A stretch of 64,000 bases of DNA from Lanius collurio (lineage: Eukaryota > Chordata > Aves > Passeriformes > Laniidae). The first letter of the stretch is position 1, and each line of letters opens with the position of its first letter. A program made the position numbers and the translations under genes. Below, piece by piece: positions 24,893 to 36,444 of the stretch. Where the stretch lies: contig JACBWW010000015.1 of NCBI GenBank assembly GCA_020086605.1, positions 4,558,288-4,622,287 of the forward strand, read 5' to 3'. Under the pieces are notes generated by a model, which saw nothing but the letters and a program-made list of their open reading frames with translations, was not told the origin of the DNA and did not search any database.

Positions 24893-25286
24893 NNNNNNNN
24901 NNNNNNNNNNNNNNNNNNNNNNNNNNNNNNNNNNNNNNNNNNNNNNNNNNNNNNNNNNNNNNNNNNNNNNNNNNNNNNNNNNNNNNNNNNNNNNNNNNNN
25001 NNNNNNNNNNNNNNNNNNNNNNNNNNNNNNNNNNNNNNNNNNNNNNNNNNNNNNNNNNNNNNNNNNNNNNNNNNNNNNNNNNNNNNNNNNNNNNNNNNNN
25101 NNNNNNNNNNNNNNNNNNNNNNNNNNNNNNNNNNNNNNNNNNNNNNNNNNNNNNNNNNNNNNNNNNNNNNNNNNNNNNNNNNNNNNNNNNNNNNNNNNNN
25201 NNNNNNNNNNNNNNNNNNNNNNNNNNNNNNNNNNNNNNNNNNNNNNNNNNNNNNNNNNNNNNNNNNNNNNNNNNNNNNNNNNNNNN
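24893..25286. other. Assembly gap, 394 N
   Basis: A run of 394 N. Four open frames nominally span it, but they are artefacts of reading N as X. Confidence 0.99.
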
Positions 25287-26150
25287 ATGTAAATTGGTGG
25301 ATTGCACATACTAAGTGCAGCAGAAGCTAGCTGTACACACCATATATCTGTATATTTTATGTATTTATAAAACAATGATTTTTCAGAATCTTTAAATGAA
25401 CACCATAAACTGAGAAAGAAACAGAAAAGTTTGCAGCCTTATTGGAAGGTTGCCACAAACATACTCTGGTGAATAGTGAGGGTAAGAGCAGTAGTGAATC
25501 TCTTTTATGGTGCTGTTATCAGGACATAATGTGCTGAGTTTATGGCATGCCACCACAGCCAGTACCCAAACTGCCAATGGAAATATAATTTAGGATCTGA
25601 TGTGAGATCTTGCAGTGCATCAGTAATTTAATTGAATCTTTCATCATTCCCATATGTAACTGTCATTACCTGGTAATTTCTTATTCTAAAAGAAGTAGGG
25701 AATTCTGTACATACTTGACAATGTGTACTCAGCATTTAAACAGAACACAACCCACCCCATGATTGCTATGCTGGGGAGAAGAGAAAGAACTCTTTAGCCT
25801 TTTGATCCCAAAGGTGAAGTGTTTTCCTAATCTTTATAAATGTTCCTGTGAAGTCCATGTTTTTTGCAGGTTTTTGTGCAGCTTTTTTTTAACACCTAAG
25901 GGCATAAGGTGCAGTGTTCTAATAAACCATGTCCCCCACCAAGATGGTCCTTCGAGAGGCATATATTATATTAGATGTGTTCCTGCAGACATTCCCTTGA
26001 ATCATGCAGGAGATATTACTGTGACTAGTATAACAGGAGAATCTGAATAGAGACAAATAAGGACATTTTAACTCTAAACATTTTATGTGTCTCTTTGCTT
26101 TCCCAGTAGGTGATTTGAAGGTTCTTCTAAGCACTGCTGTTATGTACTGT
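25287..26150. other. Anonymous DNA
   Basis: No gene or repeat recognised between the gap and the CR1-type tail. Confidence 0.45.
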
Positions 26151-26212
26151 GCAGAAGGTCAGAGTAGATGATCATAATGGTCCCTTGTAGCTTTATAATC
26201 TATGAATCTATA
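26151..26212 (+). mobile_element. CR1/L3-type 3' tail remnant
   Basis: The sequence 'ggtcagagtagatgatcata' is followed by 'atggtcccttgtagc' and 'ataatctatgaatcta'. This matches the final segment of an old amniote CR1-type LINE in sense orientation. Only the terminal ~60 bp are recognisable. Confidence 0.72.
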
Positions 26213-27044
26213 CTCCTGGGGAACTGTAAGTGCTAAAAAATCTGGTTAAAAACACCAGTTACAGAGAAAGCAATCAAAAATGATTGGGAAAAGGCACCCC
26301 CCACCATCACTCCTAATAAGGGTCCAGAGTATATAGATGGGGGAACTTTGTGACGAAATTATAGATGGATTTTTTTTTCCAATTAAGAAAGAGAGAAAAT
26401 AGGCTAAGCAATTTCAAAATAACTCATACACAATGTTACTGACAAAGGGGGAAGTAAGAGAAGCCTTGAAAATATTGTAACAGACAATTTGATTGTAGAA
26501 GATATGCATTTTAAGGAATGGCAATAGAGTAAAAGGATGCCTGATTTTTAATTATTTTGCTGTAAAATTCAGAGAGAACTAGAGAATTCCTGAAATACTA
26601 CCAAAAAAGCAAGAAAGCGGTAGAATTGTGAACCTATCAGATCATAAGCTTAAATTTCAACTTGAATGAGTCAAGGAAATAAATGTCAGGAGCAAAATGG
26701 TCATTGAACAACTAGAAGATAAAGGAATCATTAAGAATTAGCAGAATTAATTTTTCAGAAAACAAAGAAATAGGTTTTTCATTGATGATAAAATTTTAAT
26801 TATAGTACAAAAAAGAAGGAAAAAAGATAAAAAACTATTTTTACTTGAATCCTGTATGAGACACTTTAAAAAATCGATTTACATTATCTGTCAAAATCTC
26901 TCTTTCAAATTTAATTAAAAGGTGTTTACATAGGGATGCTGTCATATGGACTGAAAAGTGACTGAAGGGATACTAACAAAGGGTAATGATACACAACTGT
27001 GTATCAAGTTGTGGGGGAGCTGTCTGGTAGCCCTGAAGAGATCA
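26213..27044. other. Anonymous AT-rich DNA
   Basis: Nothing recognisable. Upstream parts of the CR1 copy that follows may be present but too decayed to see. Confidence 0.45.
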
Positions 27045-27710
27045 GTGTTAGTTACAGAGGTTTTGTTGACAACCTCGTTAAATATTTGAAAGAGGGACTA
27101 AACAACAAGTTAATGAAATTCACATATCATTCTAAATTGGGAGGTGTTGCAAACACTGCTGATGGCCCAAAATTAGGAAGGAGGTACCAAGTAATATTAG
27201 AAATACGGACATATGAGCAAAACGAGATTCAATTTGGAAAAAGGCTGTCTAATAACATATGAAGAAAAATAAGCCAAAACACAGCTATGGAGTAGGAGAG
27301 AGAAAACTGGAAAGCAGCAATGCTCAAAGAACCACGGAGGTGGTAATGGGCAGAAAAATAGGCATGAATCTATACATGATATGGCATTAAGGGTGGCCAA
27401 TGAGCTCCTGGGCTTCATGCAAAGAGGTGTCAAAGTCTGAGGAAATAATAATCATTCACAGCATAACACTCCTGCCTGGAATACTGCACTCAGTTCTGGA
27501 CATTGGTTTACTAGGAAAGTAAATGAACAAATGAAATTACTTTCTAAGTGGAACAGCAAAAATCAACAAAAGATGAGAGAGATTATTTTAGGAAGAGAAA
27601 GTGTAAAAGCCAAATTTCACTCTGTATACCTTGGCCAAATGACAACAAAAAAGGGCTGTGAGAACAGTGTCTGTATAAAGGTTGCTCAATCCAAAGGTGA
27701 AAAGAGGATT
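27045..27710 (+). pseudogene. Decayed CR1 ORF2 (reverse transcriptase) remnant
   Basis: A plus-strand frame at 26999-27262 translates to a clear relative of the CR1 reverse transcriptase around its catalytic motif. A VDNLVKYLKEGLNNKLMKF segment is followed by SKLGGVANT and later EIQFGK. In live CR1 elements the motif is F-A-D-D. Here (27119-27130) it reads F-T-Y-H, so both catalytic aspartates are gone. Downstream, 'gtggccaatgagctcctggg' (27393-27412) and 'ctggaatactgcactcagtt' (27475-27494) are later CR1 ORF2 blocks, reached only across stops. The product would have been the LINE endonuclease/reverse transcriptase used for retrotransposition. No CR1 3' tail is visible, so the end near 27710 is approximate. 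Confidence 0.82.
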
Positions 27711-29585
27711 TAGGAAGGAACAAAATGGTAGCAATAAATTTAATTGGGTAAAATCATAAAATAAAAAGCTAGAAAACTAGACTCCAGGAAAGAGTTCCTG
27801 GATTTAGTGGAGTTCCTAATTTCTTTTATTTAGAAGAATTATTCTATGAAAATGGTCATTCAGAAAACAAAAATATATTAAATTTGTATTAATTTTGCTG
27901 TTTGAAATTTCCTAGTAAAATATCCATTCTGGTTATTCTCTCAGCTACTGACTACAACTGAATTCCAGTATAATTGGAAGGTAAAGTGGTACACATTGCA
28001 TTGTCTGGAACATTTTACAAAGAGCTAAATAAATCAACTCTTCATGTTTTAACAATCCATGCAAGTATTAGCTAAAATCAATAGCTGGGCAGATATATGA
28101 ACGACAAAAATAACAGAACAGATGAATAGAGCACTCAATAGCCAGAAATATAGGTAGAGAAAGGCTGCACTGGCTAGAGGGGGAGTAAAGGAGAAATGCT
28201 GTATTCACTCTTTCACTGCACTGGGGAGAATATGAGAAGAAGCAAAAACACTCTCCTCCCATCTGAGAACGTGGAATTTCCAAAGAACAACTCAGCTCCA
28301 TACTGACATACAACATTTGATATAGAGAAATATGTAGTTCATTTACTTCTCTGTTTCTAGAAGGCTTCTTATGAATGCAAAATTTAGTAAAAAAAGAGCT
28401 CCTTTTTACTGTGTTTGACATTATCCTTGAAGTTTCTGTAACAGAAATTTACATTGCTATCAAATTCCAGTCTGGTGGTCAAAATGTTGCCAGAATGAAA
28501 GGAAATTTGAGAAGAAACAACAACAAAAAAAAGGATTTAATTAAAATAAAATATATAAGGAAACAGATAAAGGCTGTTACACAGGGAAATTAAATTTGAA
28601 AAATTAAGATTTTTGTAGGTCTTCATGGTTCTGTACTGAGCTACGGAATTTTGTGAGGAGACAACAAATAAGGGTTACCAAAAAATCCCAGCTCCCTGTA
28701 AGACAGAAAGAGAGAGAGGATGAAATAAAACTCTGTGTGGAGGCAAATATGTACCATACTGATGTCAAATAGGGTATTGTTGCCTACATTTTGTTCTCTG
28801 GTATGATGTCCCTTACAAGATTTTGCTTAGGAGCACCTTTCAAAGGTGTCTGAGATTTGCACTGGGTCTTCCTGGTGTTATTATTTTGTTTGCTAGGAAA
28901 TATAATAAGGTCTTTGGAACACTTTCATCTGCTTGTGTGTTTTGGATATCTCTCAATTCTCATTTCATGGAGGTACTTGTCCTCTCTATTCTCCACACAA
29001 ATCAGCTCTGCAAGAATTTTGTTGTTTATATGCATTATTTTGGGGTCGATCAAAGTGAAATCATCTAATTTATTATTCTTGGCTTGCTAAACTAAATTTG
29101 ATGTCATTTAAAACATAACAAGGATCATACACAAAACCAAATGAAACCCGGGATATTGACAGAAATAGTTTCTGGCCTGATTGTATGGTGATATTTATGC
29201 AATTTCATGTGATTGGCACATCTTAATTCAAATGCAGAAATCAGTTAAGCTTTTCTTTTTAGTGTGGTAGTGTGTCTTTGTAACAAATCTCTACAGGAAA
29301 TACGGTATAGTCCATGGTACAGTAATTTTCACATGTGAGAAAGGTTGCTATTTTGATAAAACCACACTGTGACATTTAACCTTGCACAGAAGGTTACAAT
29401 GACACTAGAAGATAGTGAAAAATGGCTGAGGAGCAGGACAGTGACACTCTGGCATGATATGATTTATTTTTTCCATAATATGCTTTTCAGCTCTTCCTCT
29501 TCTATTTCTCATGAGACCAACATATTCACCTGAAGCAGATTAGTTAAGATACAGTTTCATTTATTCAAAAAGAAAGGGCTAATTG
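27711..29585. other. Anonymous AT-rich DNA
   Basis: No supported gene or repeat. Frames of up to 117 codons (28068-28421, minus) match nothing I recognise. Confidence 0.45.
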
Positions 29586-30033
29586 TAAGGGCTGTATGGC
29601 AGGTTGTGAAGAATGTCTTGGATTGTTTAAAGCCCAAATATGCTGTGACAGATAGAGTTTTTTGGAACAATGTCAAAAGCTACCCTGGTACTTGTAGGCA
29701 CACAAGCAAGGGGAGTTGAAAGGTGTCTCTTCTGAAGCTGAGCATGACTGTTGGAAATGGAAGTTTTGTTTGACTTAGTCCATGGGTGACGAGACCAACA
29801 CAAGGTAGCCAGGGTGCTGTAGATGGCACATGCCAGCCTAGGGTCAGATGTGAAGCTGTGTCTGTGATTGCCCTGGAAAACAAAGGGTTTTTTTCTGCCT
29901 CTTCTCCCCAGTAGGTTTTGCCCAGGAGCCTCTTCTTGGGGACACTGAATCTCTGCAGCCTGCAGTTGTTCAACCACACATCCTCACTCTCTCTGTCCAT
30001 CTTTTCCTCTACTCTCCTAGAGAGGCCCAGCAT
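29586..30033 (-). other. Unrecognised segment with two overlapping minus-strand open frames
   Basis: Base composition is more balanced than in the flanks. Two open frames (29627-29977 of 116 codons, 29680-30033 of 117 codons) overlap on the minus strand in different frames. Neither shows a known domain, signal peptide or membrane segment. Two coincident frames suggest stop-poor composition rather than coding. It may be an unnamed repeat. Confidence 0.25.
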
Positions 30034-31935
30034 ATGGACAATGAACTACTCAGAGTATTAACTACTTACTGCTCTCCTCCAGTTCTCTATGAAGACAGCA
30101 ACTAACTGTAGCCTCTGGGTTTGATTTAACACATGCCATTTCTTAAATCAATACAACTACTACATAGAGCCTGGATTTTCAGAAATCTAATACCTTGCAG
30201 AGATATAAGGAAATGTAATGGGAACTACTTCATGCCTGAGCAAACATAAATCAAAGGTAATAGCTGCGTAGTGAAGTGCGTAGACATTCCACACAAAATG
30301 TGGTTGCTAGACTATAGCCTTGTCTAGCCAGTAGCCTGCAGCCTTACAAATAAATGTACCTTTGTTTAAATTATAGGTTCATTAAACTTTGTTAAATCTA
30401 AATTTTTGTAAGCAATAGACAGCTATTCATAAGACAAAAGCAAATCAAGATAATAGAGAAGAAAGACACTGAAAATGGACAAGCAGATCAACCAGTATTT
30501 AGCCATCAAAAATCCAATGCATAATGATTCCATAAATTTAACTTTGCTCTTATATACTTTCTGTCCCCTGACCTAAGAGGAGCATTAATCTTTTTTTTTT
30601 TTTTTTTTTTGGGGGGGGGGGGAACATGTGCTTTTAATTTTTTTTTAATTATTCATATTATTAACAAAAAAAAGAAGACCCTATAAAAGAACTGGTTAGT
30701 TCTTATAACCTTGAATTATATTGACTGCAGAGAACAGAGGCCTTTATAAGGATTATGTCTTCATACTGGTGCACAATAATGCAGATTTATTCCCTTATTG
30801 GAAAGCTTATAATGTAATAGGTAGATTTGCAAAGGTAAATTGATTTCCCATTTTATTTCTATATGTACTTGAAATGCTTTTCTTGAAAAAACTCTTGTAA
30901 TTATAGAAATGTCAAAAGTGTAGTAGTCTGCATGTCATTGTAATGGAGAACACGGACTGCAGGTAAGAAAGGCCTGGGGAACTCAGTCCATACACACAAA
31001 GGCATGTAGGATGCCACACCTTTATTGCACATTCATGGAAGACTTTGGAAGGAACCATTCTTATGATTAAAGCAACTGGTGGGCAATAGAAATAACAGAA
31101 GGACATAAAGATCATTTTTTAAATCTGATTTATTTTCAATTAAAAAATAAAATCAGATCAGAGAATCCCAGTTCTTCCTGACTCACACAATTCTTTTATG
31201 GCTTGTAAGGAAGGATTTTGTGGAAGACAGGTTAGTAAGCTGGTAATAAACACTTGAGGGAGTGTACATTAGGAGTTTTGTGGTTCAAGCTTAAATTTAA
31301 AAAGTAGATGGATGTGATAAGGTAGTAAAGGGACAAAGGTGAAAGAAAACACAGGAGAACAGATAAAAGAGCAGTAGGGAGAAATGAAGGATAAAAACAC
31401 AGCACTGAATGGTATTACCAATTAACTGCATATAAATCAGAGATTCTCATTTGTTTCTTTCAATCAGAACCTTATTTCAGATAAGAGAAGCACATCTCGT
31501 ATGAAAAGCCAACAGTTTACTGTTACTTTAATGAAGTTGTACCAGTTTAATGGAAGAATTCTGTTACCTACCTCTTTCTTGGCGGTATATTCAACCTTCC
31601 ACTGCCCTACTGGGTCCTAAACTCAATACCTTCACTATGAGGAGAGAGGTTTAGAGCAAGTCTTCAGCATCCCAAGTCCTTCACTGAGATAGATAAGTTT
31701 TCTAATAAATCATTAATGTTTACTATATATTTGCCACAATTCTTGGATTTTTTTACATTGTTTTGATACTATTTTTCTATTATGCTTTTTACTATTATGC
31801 TTTGATCTTTTCCTCCTTTTTCTGCAAATCCACTTTATGCCTCCCTTTACTATATAAGGAGTATGTCACATGAGTTGAATACTTGTTCTGTGTTCTCTTA
31901 TTCACCCCAAACACTGATTTTTCCAAGCTCTCAAG
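30034..31935. other. Anonymous AT-rich DNA
   Basis: Contains the T20-G12 tract at 30591-30622 and otherwise nothing recognisable. Confidence 0.5.
30591..30622 (+). repeat. T20-G12 compound homopolymer
   Basis: Twenty T (30591-30610) followed without interruption by twelve G (30611-30622). This could be a true compound microsatellite or a homopolymer-length error. The lengths should not be trusted without raw reads. Confidence 0.9.
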
Positions 31936-31941
31936 GCTGAG
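31936..31941 (+). repeat. Target site duplication GCTGAG, left copy
   Basis: GCTGAG directly before the LTR's TG terminus, repeated at 32585-32590. Confidence 0.85.
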
Positions 31942-32140
31942 TGTCATGCTGTGCACTAGCTCAAAGAGAGCCCAGAGGTCTACCCACAACCTGACTGGTC
32001 CTAGGTGGTCCACACAAAAAGAGGACATAGAGAGAGAAGAGCTCCTCACCCAAGGGAGCTTTCTCTGAGAAGGGTGTGAGGGCATGGTGGAGGTGACGAA
32101 GTAGAGAGAAGGGACTCGTGTGTAGGTTCCACGCAGAAAG

Positions 32141-32146
32141 TTTATT
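32141..32146 (-). promoter_or_regulatory. Poly(A) signal AATAAA of ERVK-like LTR copy 2
   Basis: Conserved with 12900-12905 in copy 1. Confidence 0.72.
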
Positions 32147-32197
32147 GAAGGGAAGGGATGGGGGACGAAGAGCCAAAGATCGGAGGCTGTCCAGGGA

Positions 32198-32204
32198 TTT
32201 TATA
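32198..32204 (-). promoter_or_regulatory. TATA box of ERVK-like LTR copy 2
   Basis: TATAAAA on the minus strand, in the same relative place as in copy 1, about 50 bp before AATAAA. Confidence 0.7.
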
Positions 32205-32584
32205 CTGAGGATAGGAGAGGTGGGGATAAGGGATGCAGCCAATGGGCTATGGAATAGGAGGCAGGGTTGAGGTAGAGAGAACCAATGGGAATAACATATA
32301 GGAGGGACTTAGGGAAGGAACAAATGAGGTGTCAAGTACAACAGAATTTTCTGGAACTTACACATATTAACTTAAGGAAAATGAATATACACAGACATAC
32401 ATAAAATAGGGAGGGGAAAACATGGACCAATCATACAAAAACATGTAAACTGTGGAACTGGGGGATTATGGGCTCTCATCCTAACCATGGAGTGAGGCAT
32501 TAAGCTTCGGTGCCTGACCACTACAGCTTGGTGTTAGTTGAATCCTCAGGGGTCGTGGTGGCTGCAGCCACTTGCACTGCCACA

Positions 32585-32590
32585 GCTGAG
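32585..32590 (+). repeat. Target site duplication GCTGAG, right copy
   Basis: Perfect match to 31936-31941, immediately outside the LTR. Confidence 0.85.
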
Positions 32591-32775
32591 GTAATTTTTA
32601 TGACCAGTAAATGACCACAGCTGAGTTGTTTATACTCCTGTAACCTCTGCTATCATACTGCACTCTGGTTATTATTTAGATTTGTACGCTGCTTAATTTC
32701 TGTGGAAAAGCTTGCCTCTATATGCCTTGGAATATTTCAAACCATTTACAGACATCTTAAAAATCCCTCGGCTGT

Positions 32776-33250
32776 GCAGCTCCGCGTAAGCCAGTGCCAG
32801 CTGTCAGCTACTCACCAGAAACAGAAGCAAAAAGATGAATTATAGCTCAGACCCCGGCTACATTCTTACAATCATTTATTTCCCCATCCTGAGAGACAGG
32901 GTGCATCCAATCAAGAGGGCAGCCAGGAAAAGAGGTAGAGCCACTGTGTGAAGTTACTTTTGTCATGTAGGGGGGGGAGGAAAGGGGATGCCAGGGGTGG
33001 AGCTGGGATAAACAATGAACCAGACCAAAGTCTGGGCTACTTGAACTTTAAACAAAGGAGTATCTCAGAGTCACATCGCAGGGACCTGGGCGGGAACTCA
33101 GGGATACACTGCAACACTGCACATGATAGTAGAGGCTTCTTTAATCTCGCCATGCATGCATTTCTTCACGTGCATTTTATATTAGGGTCATAGATAGTTC
33201 TTTCTAGCCAGCAACTTCTTATTTCTGTATTGGCAATGGTATATAAACCA
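32776..33250 (-). mobile_element. Probable LTR-like element, minus strand, family unknown
   Basis: A GC-richer block begins sharply at TGTGCAGCTCCGCG (about 32774). On the minus strand it offers an AATAAA signal (complement of 32875-32880) followed by a ~100-bp U5-like stretch ending in CA. Upstream in that orientation are ATTGG motifs and a TATAAAA-like site (complement of about 33174-33180). The distance from that TATA site to AATAAA is long for an LTR, and I found no target duplication, so the right boundary and the class are open. It lies only about 190 bp from ERVK-like copy 2. Confidence 0.42.
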
Positions 33251-34870
33251 ATAGGTACATACTGTAACAAATAAAGAAAAAAACTAAATCAGAATAGACA
33301 ATAAGTCATTGGATTACTGGTATTGCAAGCTAAAACTGTCTCCAGCGAAGTTCAGACAGGCTTGAATTTTGTGGTGCTAACTTGGAACCAAGCCATTACA
33401 GATCAGGGCACTGCCATGTTTACTGGGCTTTGAGGCTCTGGTGGGAAAATGGACAAATAAGCAGAGATTGAAATGTGAGGCAATAATATGCCAACTAAAT
33501 AGGAAAAATATCTTGACAGCTGTGGTGAAGAGATGACACTAATTATTTTGTAAGGACTGACAAGAGTCCATGTCGTATCTTTACCTTTTTTGTTAAAAAA
33601 CCAAAATCGTCCTGACATTAAGTAGAATGGACTGAATATTCACACAATATCTCTGCAATAAAAATGCTGTTGAAAGATTTTCCCTACAATTCTGTGGTAA
33701 AACACTAAGTGAGAGGGGAAAATTCATATATACTTGTAACAGCATCAATCAATCAGTCAATCAATATTAGTGTTTCGTTTTATTTGTCATTTACCTATGT
33801 TAAGTATATAAAATAGCAATCTTAAAGCACAGTTTGTTTTTTTCACAGAATAGACCATAATTTCTAATTTTGAAGTTAAATCCTAGAAGAGTGACATTTC
33901 CATGGTTATTCTTACTAATACAAAGGCTTGAAGTGTATATTCTGGATATTTAGCACTGCATTCCTATTTGCACACTACAAAAGGATTAAATTCTTGGAAT
34001 TTCAAGTCAGCAACCACATTCTTGGCATGTTTAGGAGATCTAAAGCTTTTGGCTTGCAGGACAAACTTGAGCTATCTTACAAATTTGCAAATTCCTTGAG
34101 CTTTCAAATGAAATTGTAAATACTGCATGAGGTTTCTTTCCAATTCTATGTCTTTAGAAAACTGAACAGTGATGCTTACTAGATTAAAGCTGCTAAAATA
34201 AAACCTGTTTTGACCCAACCATTCCAATATAACATGAAAAAACACGGTCATACTGGGTTTTCTCTGGCAAGTAAATAATTTTTCACTTGATTGGAAGAGG
34301 AAAAAAAACTGGCTGTGAAGAAAATTTGAAAAGCCATTGTTAGAGGAGATAGACTATTTTTGTTTGTAATTTTTTTCTCATGATCAAGTTATTTCGAGTT
34401 CCCTGCTGTATGCAAAGAAAACATATGTATTGATACCAAATTGTATGGACATATGCCTTTCAAATATGCACCAAAGTGATATGATTTATACTCTAAAATA
34501 CTGATCAAATAATGAAAATGAAAAACTATTAGTTTGGATCAGTATATTTTACATTAAACCCTCCCTCTCTGCTGATACATAGCTGCATGATCACCTTGAT
34601 TCTTTCAATTCAATTTTCCCCTCAGAGAAGTAGAAAAATATCTATTTCCTTTAAAGCACAATGAAGACTCAAATAACTGGGGAAAAAAAAATGCATGTGG
34701 GTCCCAAAATAACTGTAGGTAAAGATGAGGTGTCACTAGATGTCAGTATTTTGTGCTGTTATAAATAAATACAACTCTTGAATATAAACAATAAAATGTA
34801 ATTTTTTATATAAAAAATAACTAGAGAAATATTGGTAAGTAATTTAAAAAGAAAAGGAAAATAATAAACC
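33251..34870. other. Anonymous AT-rich DNA
   Basis: No gene seen. Contains a short (TCAA)n array at 33744-33766. Confidence 0.5.
33744..33766 (+). repeat. (TCAA)n microsatellite, imperfect
   Basis: About five TCAA units with one A-to-G interruption. Confidence 0.85.
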
Positions 34871-35335
34871 AGGATCCCAGGGATAAAAGACTCTTAAAGC
34901 CGATTTGGCTATGTGCCTGAGGGCTGGGGTTGCTTTAGCTAATCCAAAGCAAAAATCTTTAATAAAGTCTGTATTTAGACATTTGGCCTGGAGTCCACAG
35001 CGCCGCACTTCACCACCGAGGTGAAGAGCACTCTCCTCAGTCTCTGTTCACCTTTTTAACCCCTCTGGTCCCTCCCATGACTGCCCACAGTCCGCCCATA
35101 GTCCAGCCTCCAAGGTCTGGGATGATTGGTAGAGAGATTTGTGAGTTAATGTCCTTCTGCCAATGGCTCGCTTGCTGCTAGGGGTCAGCTTTTTGGGGTG
35201 ATGTCATCTGTCTCAAGGGCAGGAAAGTTCCTCGTTAAAATTCCACTTGTCATGGAGCCAAGTTGCATTCATGGGATAAAAATAGTCCTTTTGACTGCTT
35301 GCTTGTGGGGTTTTACTGCTGCTCTTTCTGAAACA
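34871..35335 (-). mobile_element. Probable retroviral LTR, minus strand
   Basis: A GC-rich block of about 460 bp in AT-rich DNA with LTR organisation on the minus strand. It has an ATTGG motif near 35160, a TTAAAAAG TATA-like box (complement of 35052-35059), then about 90 bp later an ATTAAA poly(A) signal (complement of 34958-34963), and a U5-like tail to about 34871. The right end is near 'ttctgaaaca' (about 35330). Termini and target duplication could not be fixed. I cannot name the family. It does not look like the 643-bp ERVK-like LTR nearby. Confidence 0.55.
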
Positions 35336-35548
35336 GGAAATACTTAGGAGAGTATTATTAAACATATAACTAGAACTTGTGAACATCAATTAGATTAATA
35401 AAGACATAACAAGGTTAAACATAATTAAACATAATAGTCATTGACTTCACTAATAACTTTAGTAATCTTTTGGTTAACTTGAACTTCAATTAATTAAACA
35501 TGCAAAAACCAACTCCACAATTCCATGAATAACGTGTTATGGTCAACA

Positions 35549-35565
35549 TTTTTTTTTTTTTTTTT
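35549..35565 (+). repeat. Poly(T) run of 17
   Basis: Uninterrupted T17. It could be the A-tail of an old minus-strand retroposed sequence, but no body is recognisable beside it. Confidence 0.85.
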
Positions 35566-36396
35566 AATAATAAGAGAAGGAAGATGCCTGATACTTCTGT
35601 TGTCCAAATTTCAGCAAAGTGGGTATAATTCATATTCTCATGATCAGTATATCATCTATAAAAGCAATTCTCTGATTTACCTTCTTTTCCTGCTGAGACA
35701 AAAATGCAGGGGCATACTCTAAAGGAAACATAGAGCTGGGACTTCATGCAAAATATTTGCCAATCTTAGATGAAAGGTACTAAATAAATATTGCTATTAT
35801 TACTCTCTGTGGAGAGCAGCACTATAAGGTCTTTTTGGAAGGCTTGCTTCATGGAAAATCTTCATAATTTCCATAAAAAATATTATGCTAGAAATTGGTA
35901 TAGCCTTTATAACTTTATGGGGCTATAAAATGTGATGGTTCCAATATTAAACTGCAGTGAAAAGTAATGTAAACAGAATAAATGATATACAGGAAAAAAT
36001 ATACTTATTAATGAAACAAAAAGTATTCAGGGAAGAAATCCATATTAAAGGTTGGAGGGCACAATCAAAGACTAAACACTTTTCAAATGGTGCTTTTAAA
36101 TCTTCCCAAAGTTGAAAGTAGATTGCAATGTTGAATTGTGATGGATTTTCACTTATTTTAGTTTAAGCATAACAGTATGTGTGTCGTAACTGCACTAAAT
36201 GCACTCCAGTAAGAGAAGAGCTTTTAGGTGTGTATTTTTCAGGAAGAATTAGCAGGTCGCAGAGATGAGCTAGGAAAGGGTCTAGCAGGTGATTGGTCAT
36301 GAGTTTACAGCCTTTTCCTTTTGCCCAGTCTCATCCCACTCACCCTGTACTATTGCTTGCTGCTGCTCACAAAATGATCATGATTGTATTCCATGG

Positions 36397-36444
36397 TTTT
36401 CACCAAACTAGGGATGAGAGTTTTCACCAAGGTAGGGATGAGGG
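36397..36444 (+). repeat. 24-bp tandem duplication, two copies
   Basis: The unit TTTTCACCAA-CTAGGGATGAGAG at 36397-36420 repeats at 36421-36444 with three substitutions visible. A simple local slippage duplication. Confidence 0.88.

Larger units (their letters stand above)
31942..32584 (-). mobile_element. ERVK-like solo LTR, copy 2, with intact 6-bp target duplication
   Basis: A 643-bp LTR, TG to CA, flanked by a perfect GCTGAG direct repeat and homologous along its whole length to 12690-13333. Shared landmarks include 'tagctcaaagagagcc', 'gctcctcaccc', 'atgtaaactgtggaactggg', 'attatgggctctca', 'ggtgcctgaccactacagct' and 'gttgaatcctca'. On the minus strand the TATAAAA box (32198-32204) and AATAAA (32141-32146) sit as in copy 1. 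CpG is largely lost (5 against 15 in the equivalent left part). The different target duplications show that the two copies inserted independently, so they are not the two ends of one provirus. No internal genes remain. Confidence 0.88.

Noticed and set aside
24800..25375. Open frames of 143-176 codons spanning the N run
   Set aside because: Almost entirely X residues, an artefact of the assembly gap.
12690..32584. Reading the two ERVK-like LTRs as the two ends of one large provirus
   Set aside because: Each LTR has its own perfect, different 6-bp duplication on both sides, and no gag, pol or env sequence is seen between them.
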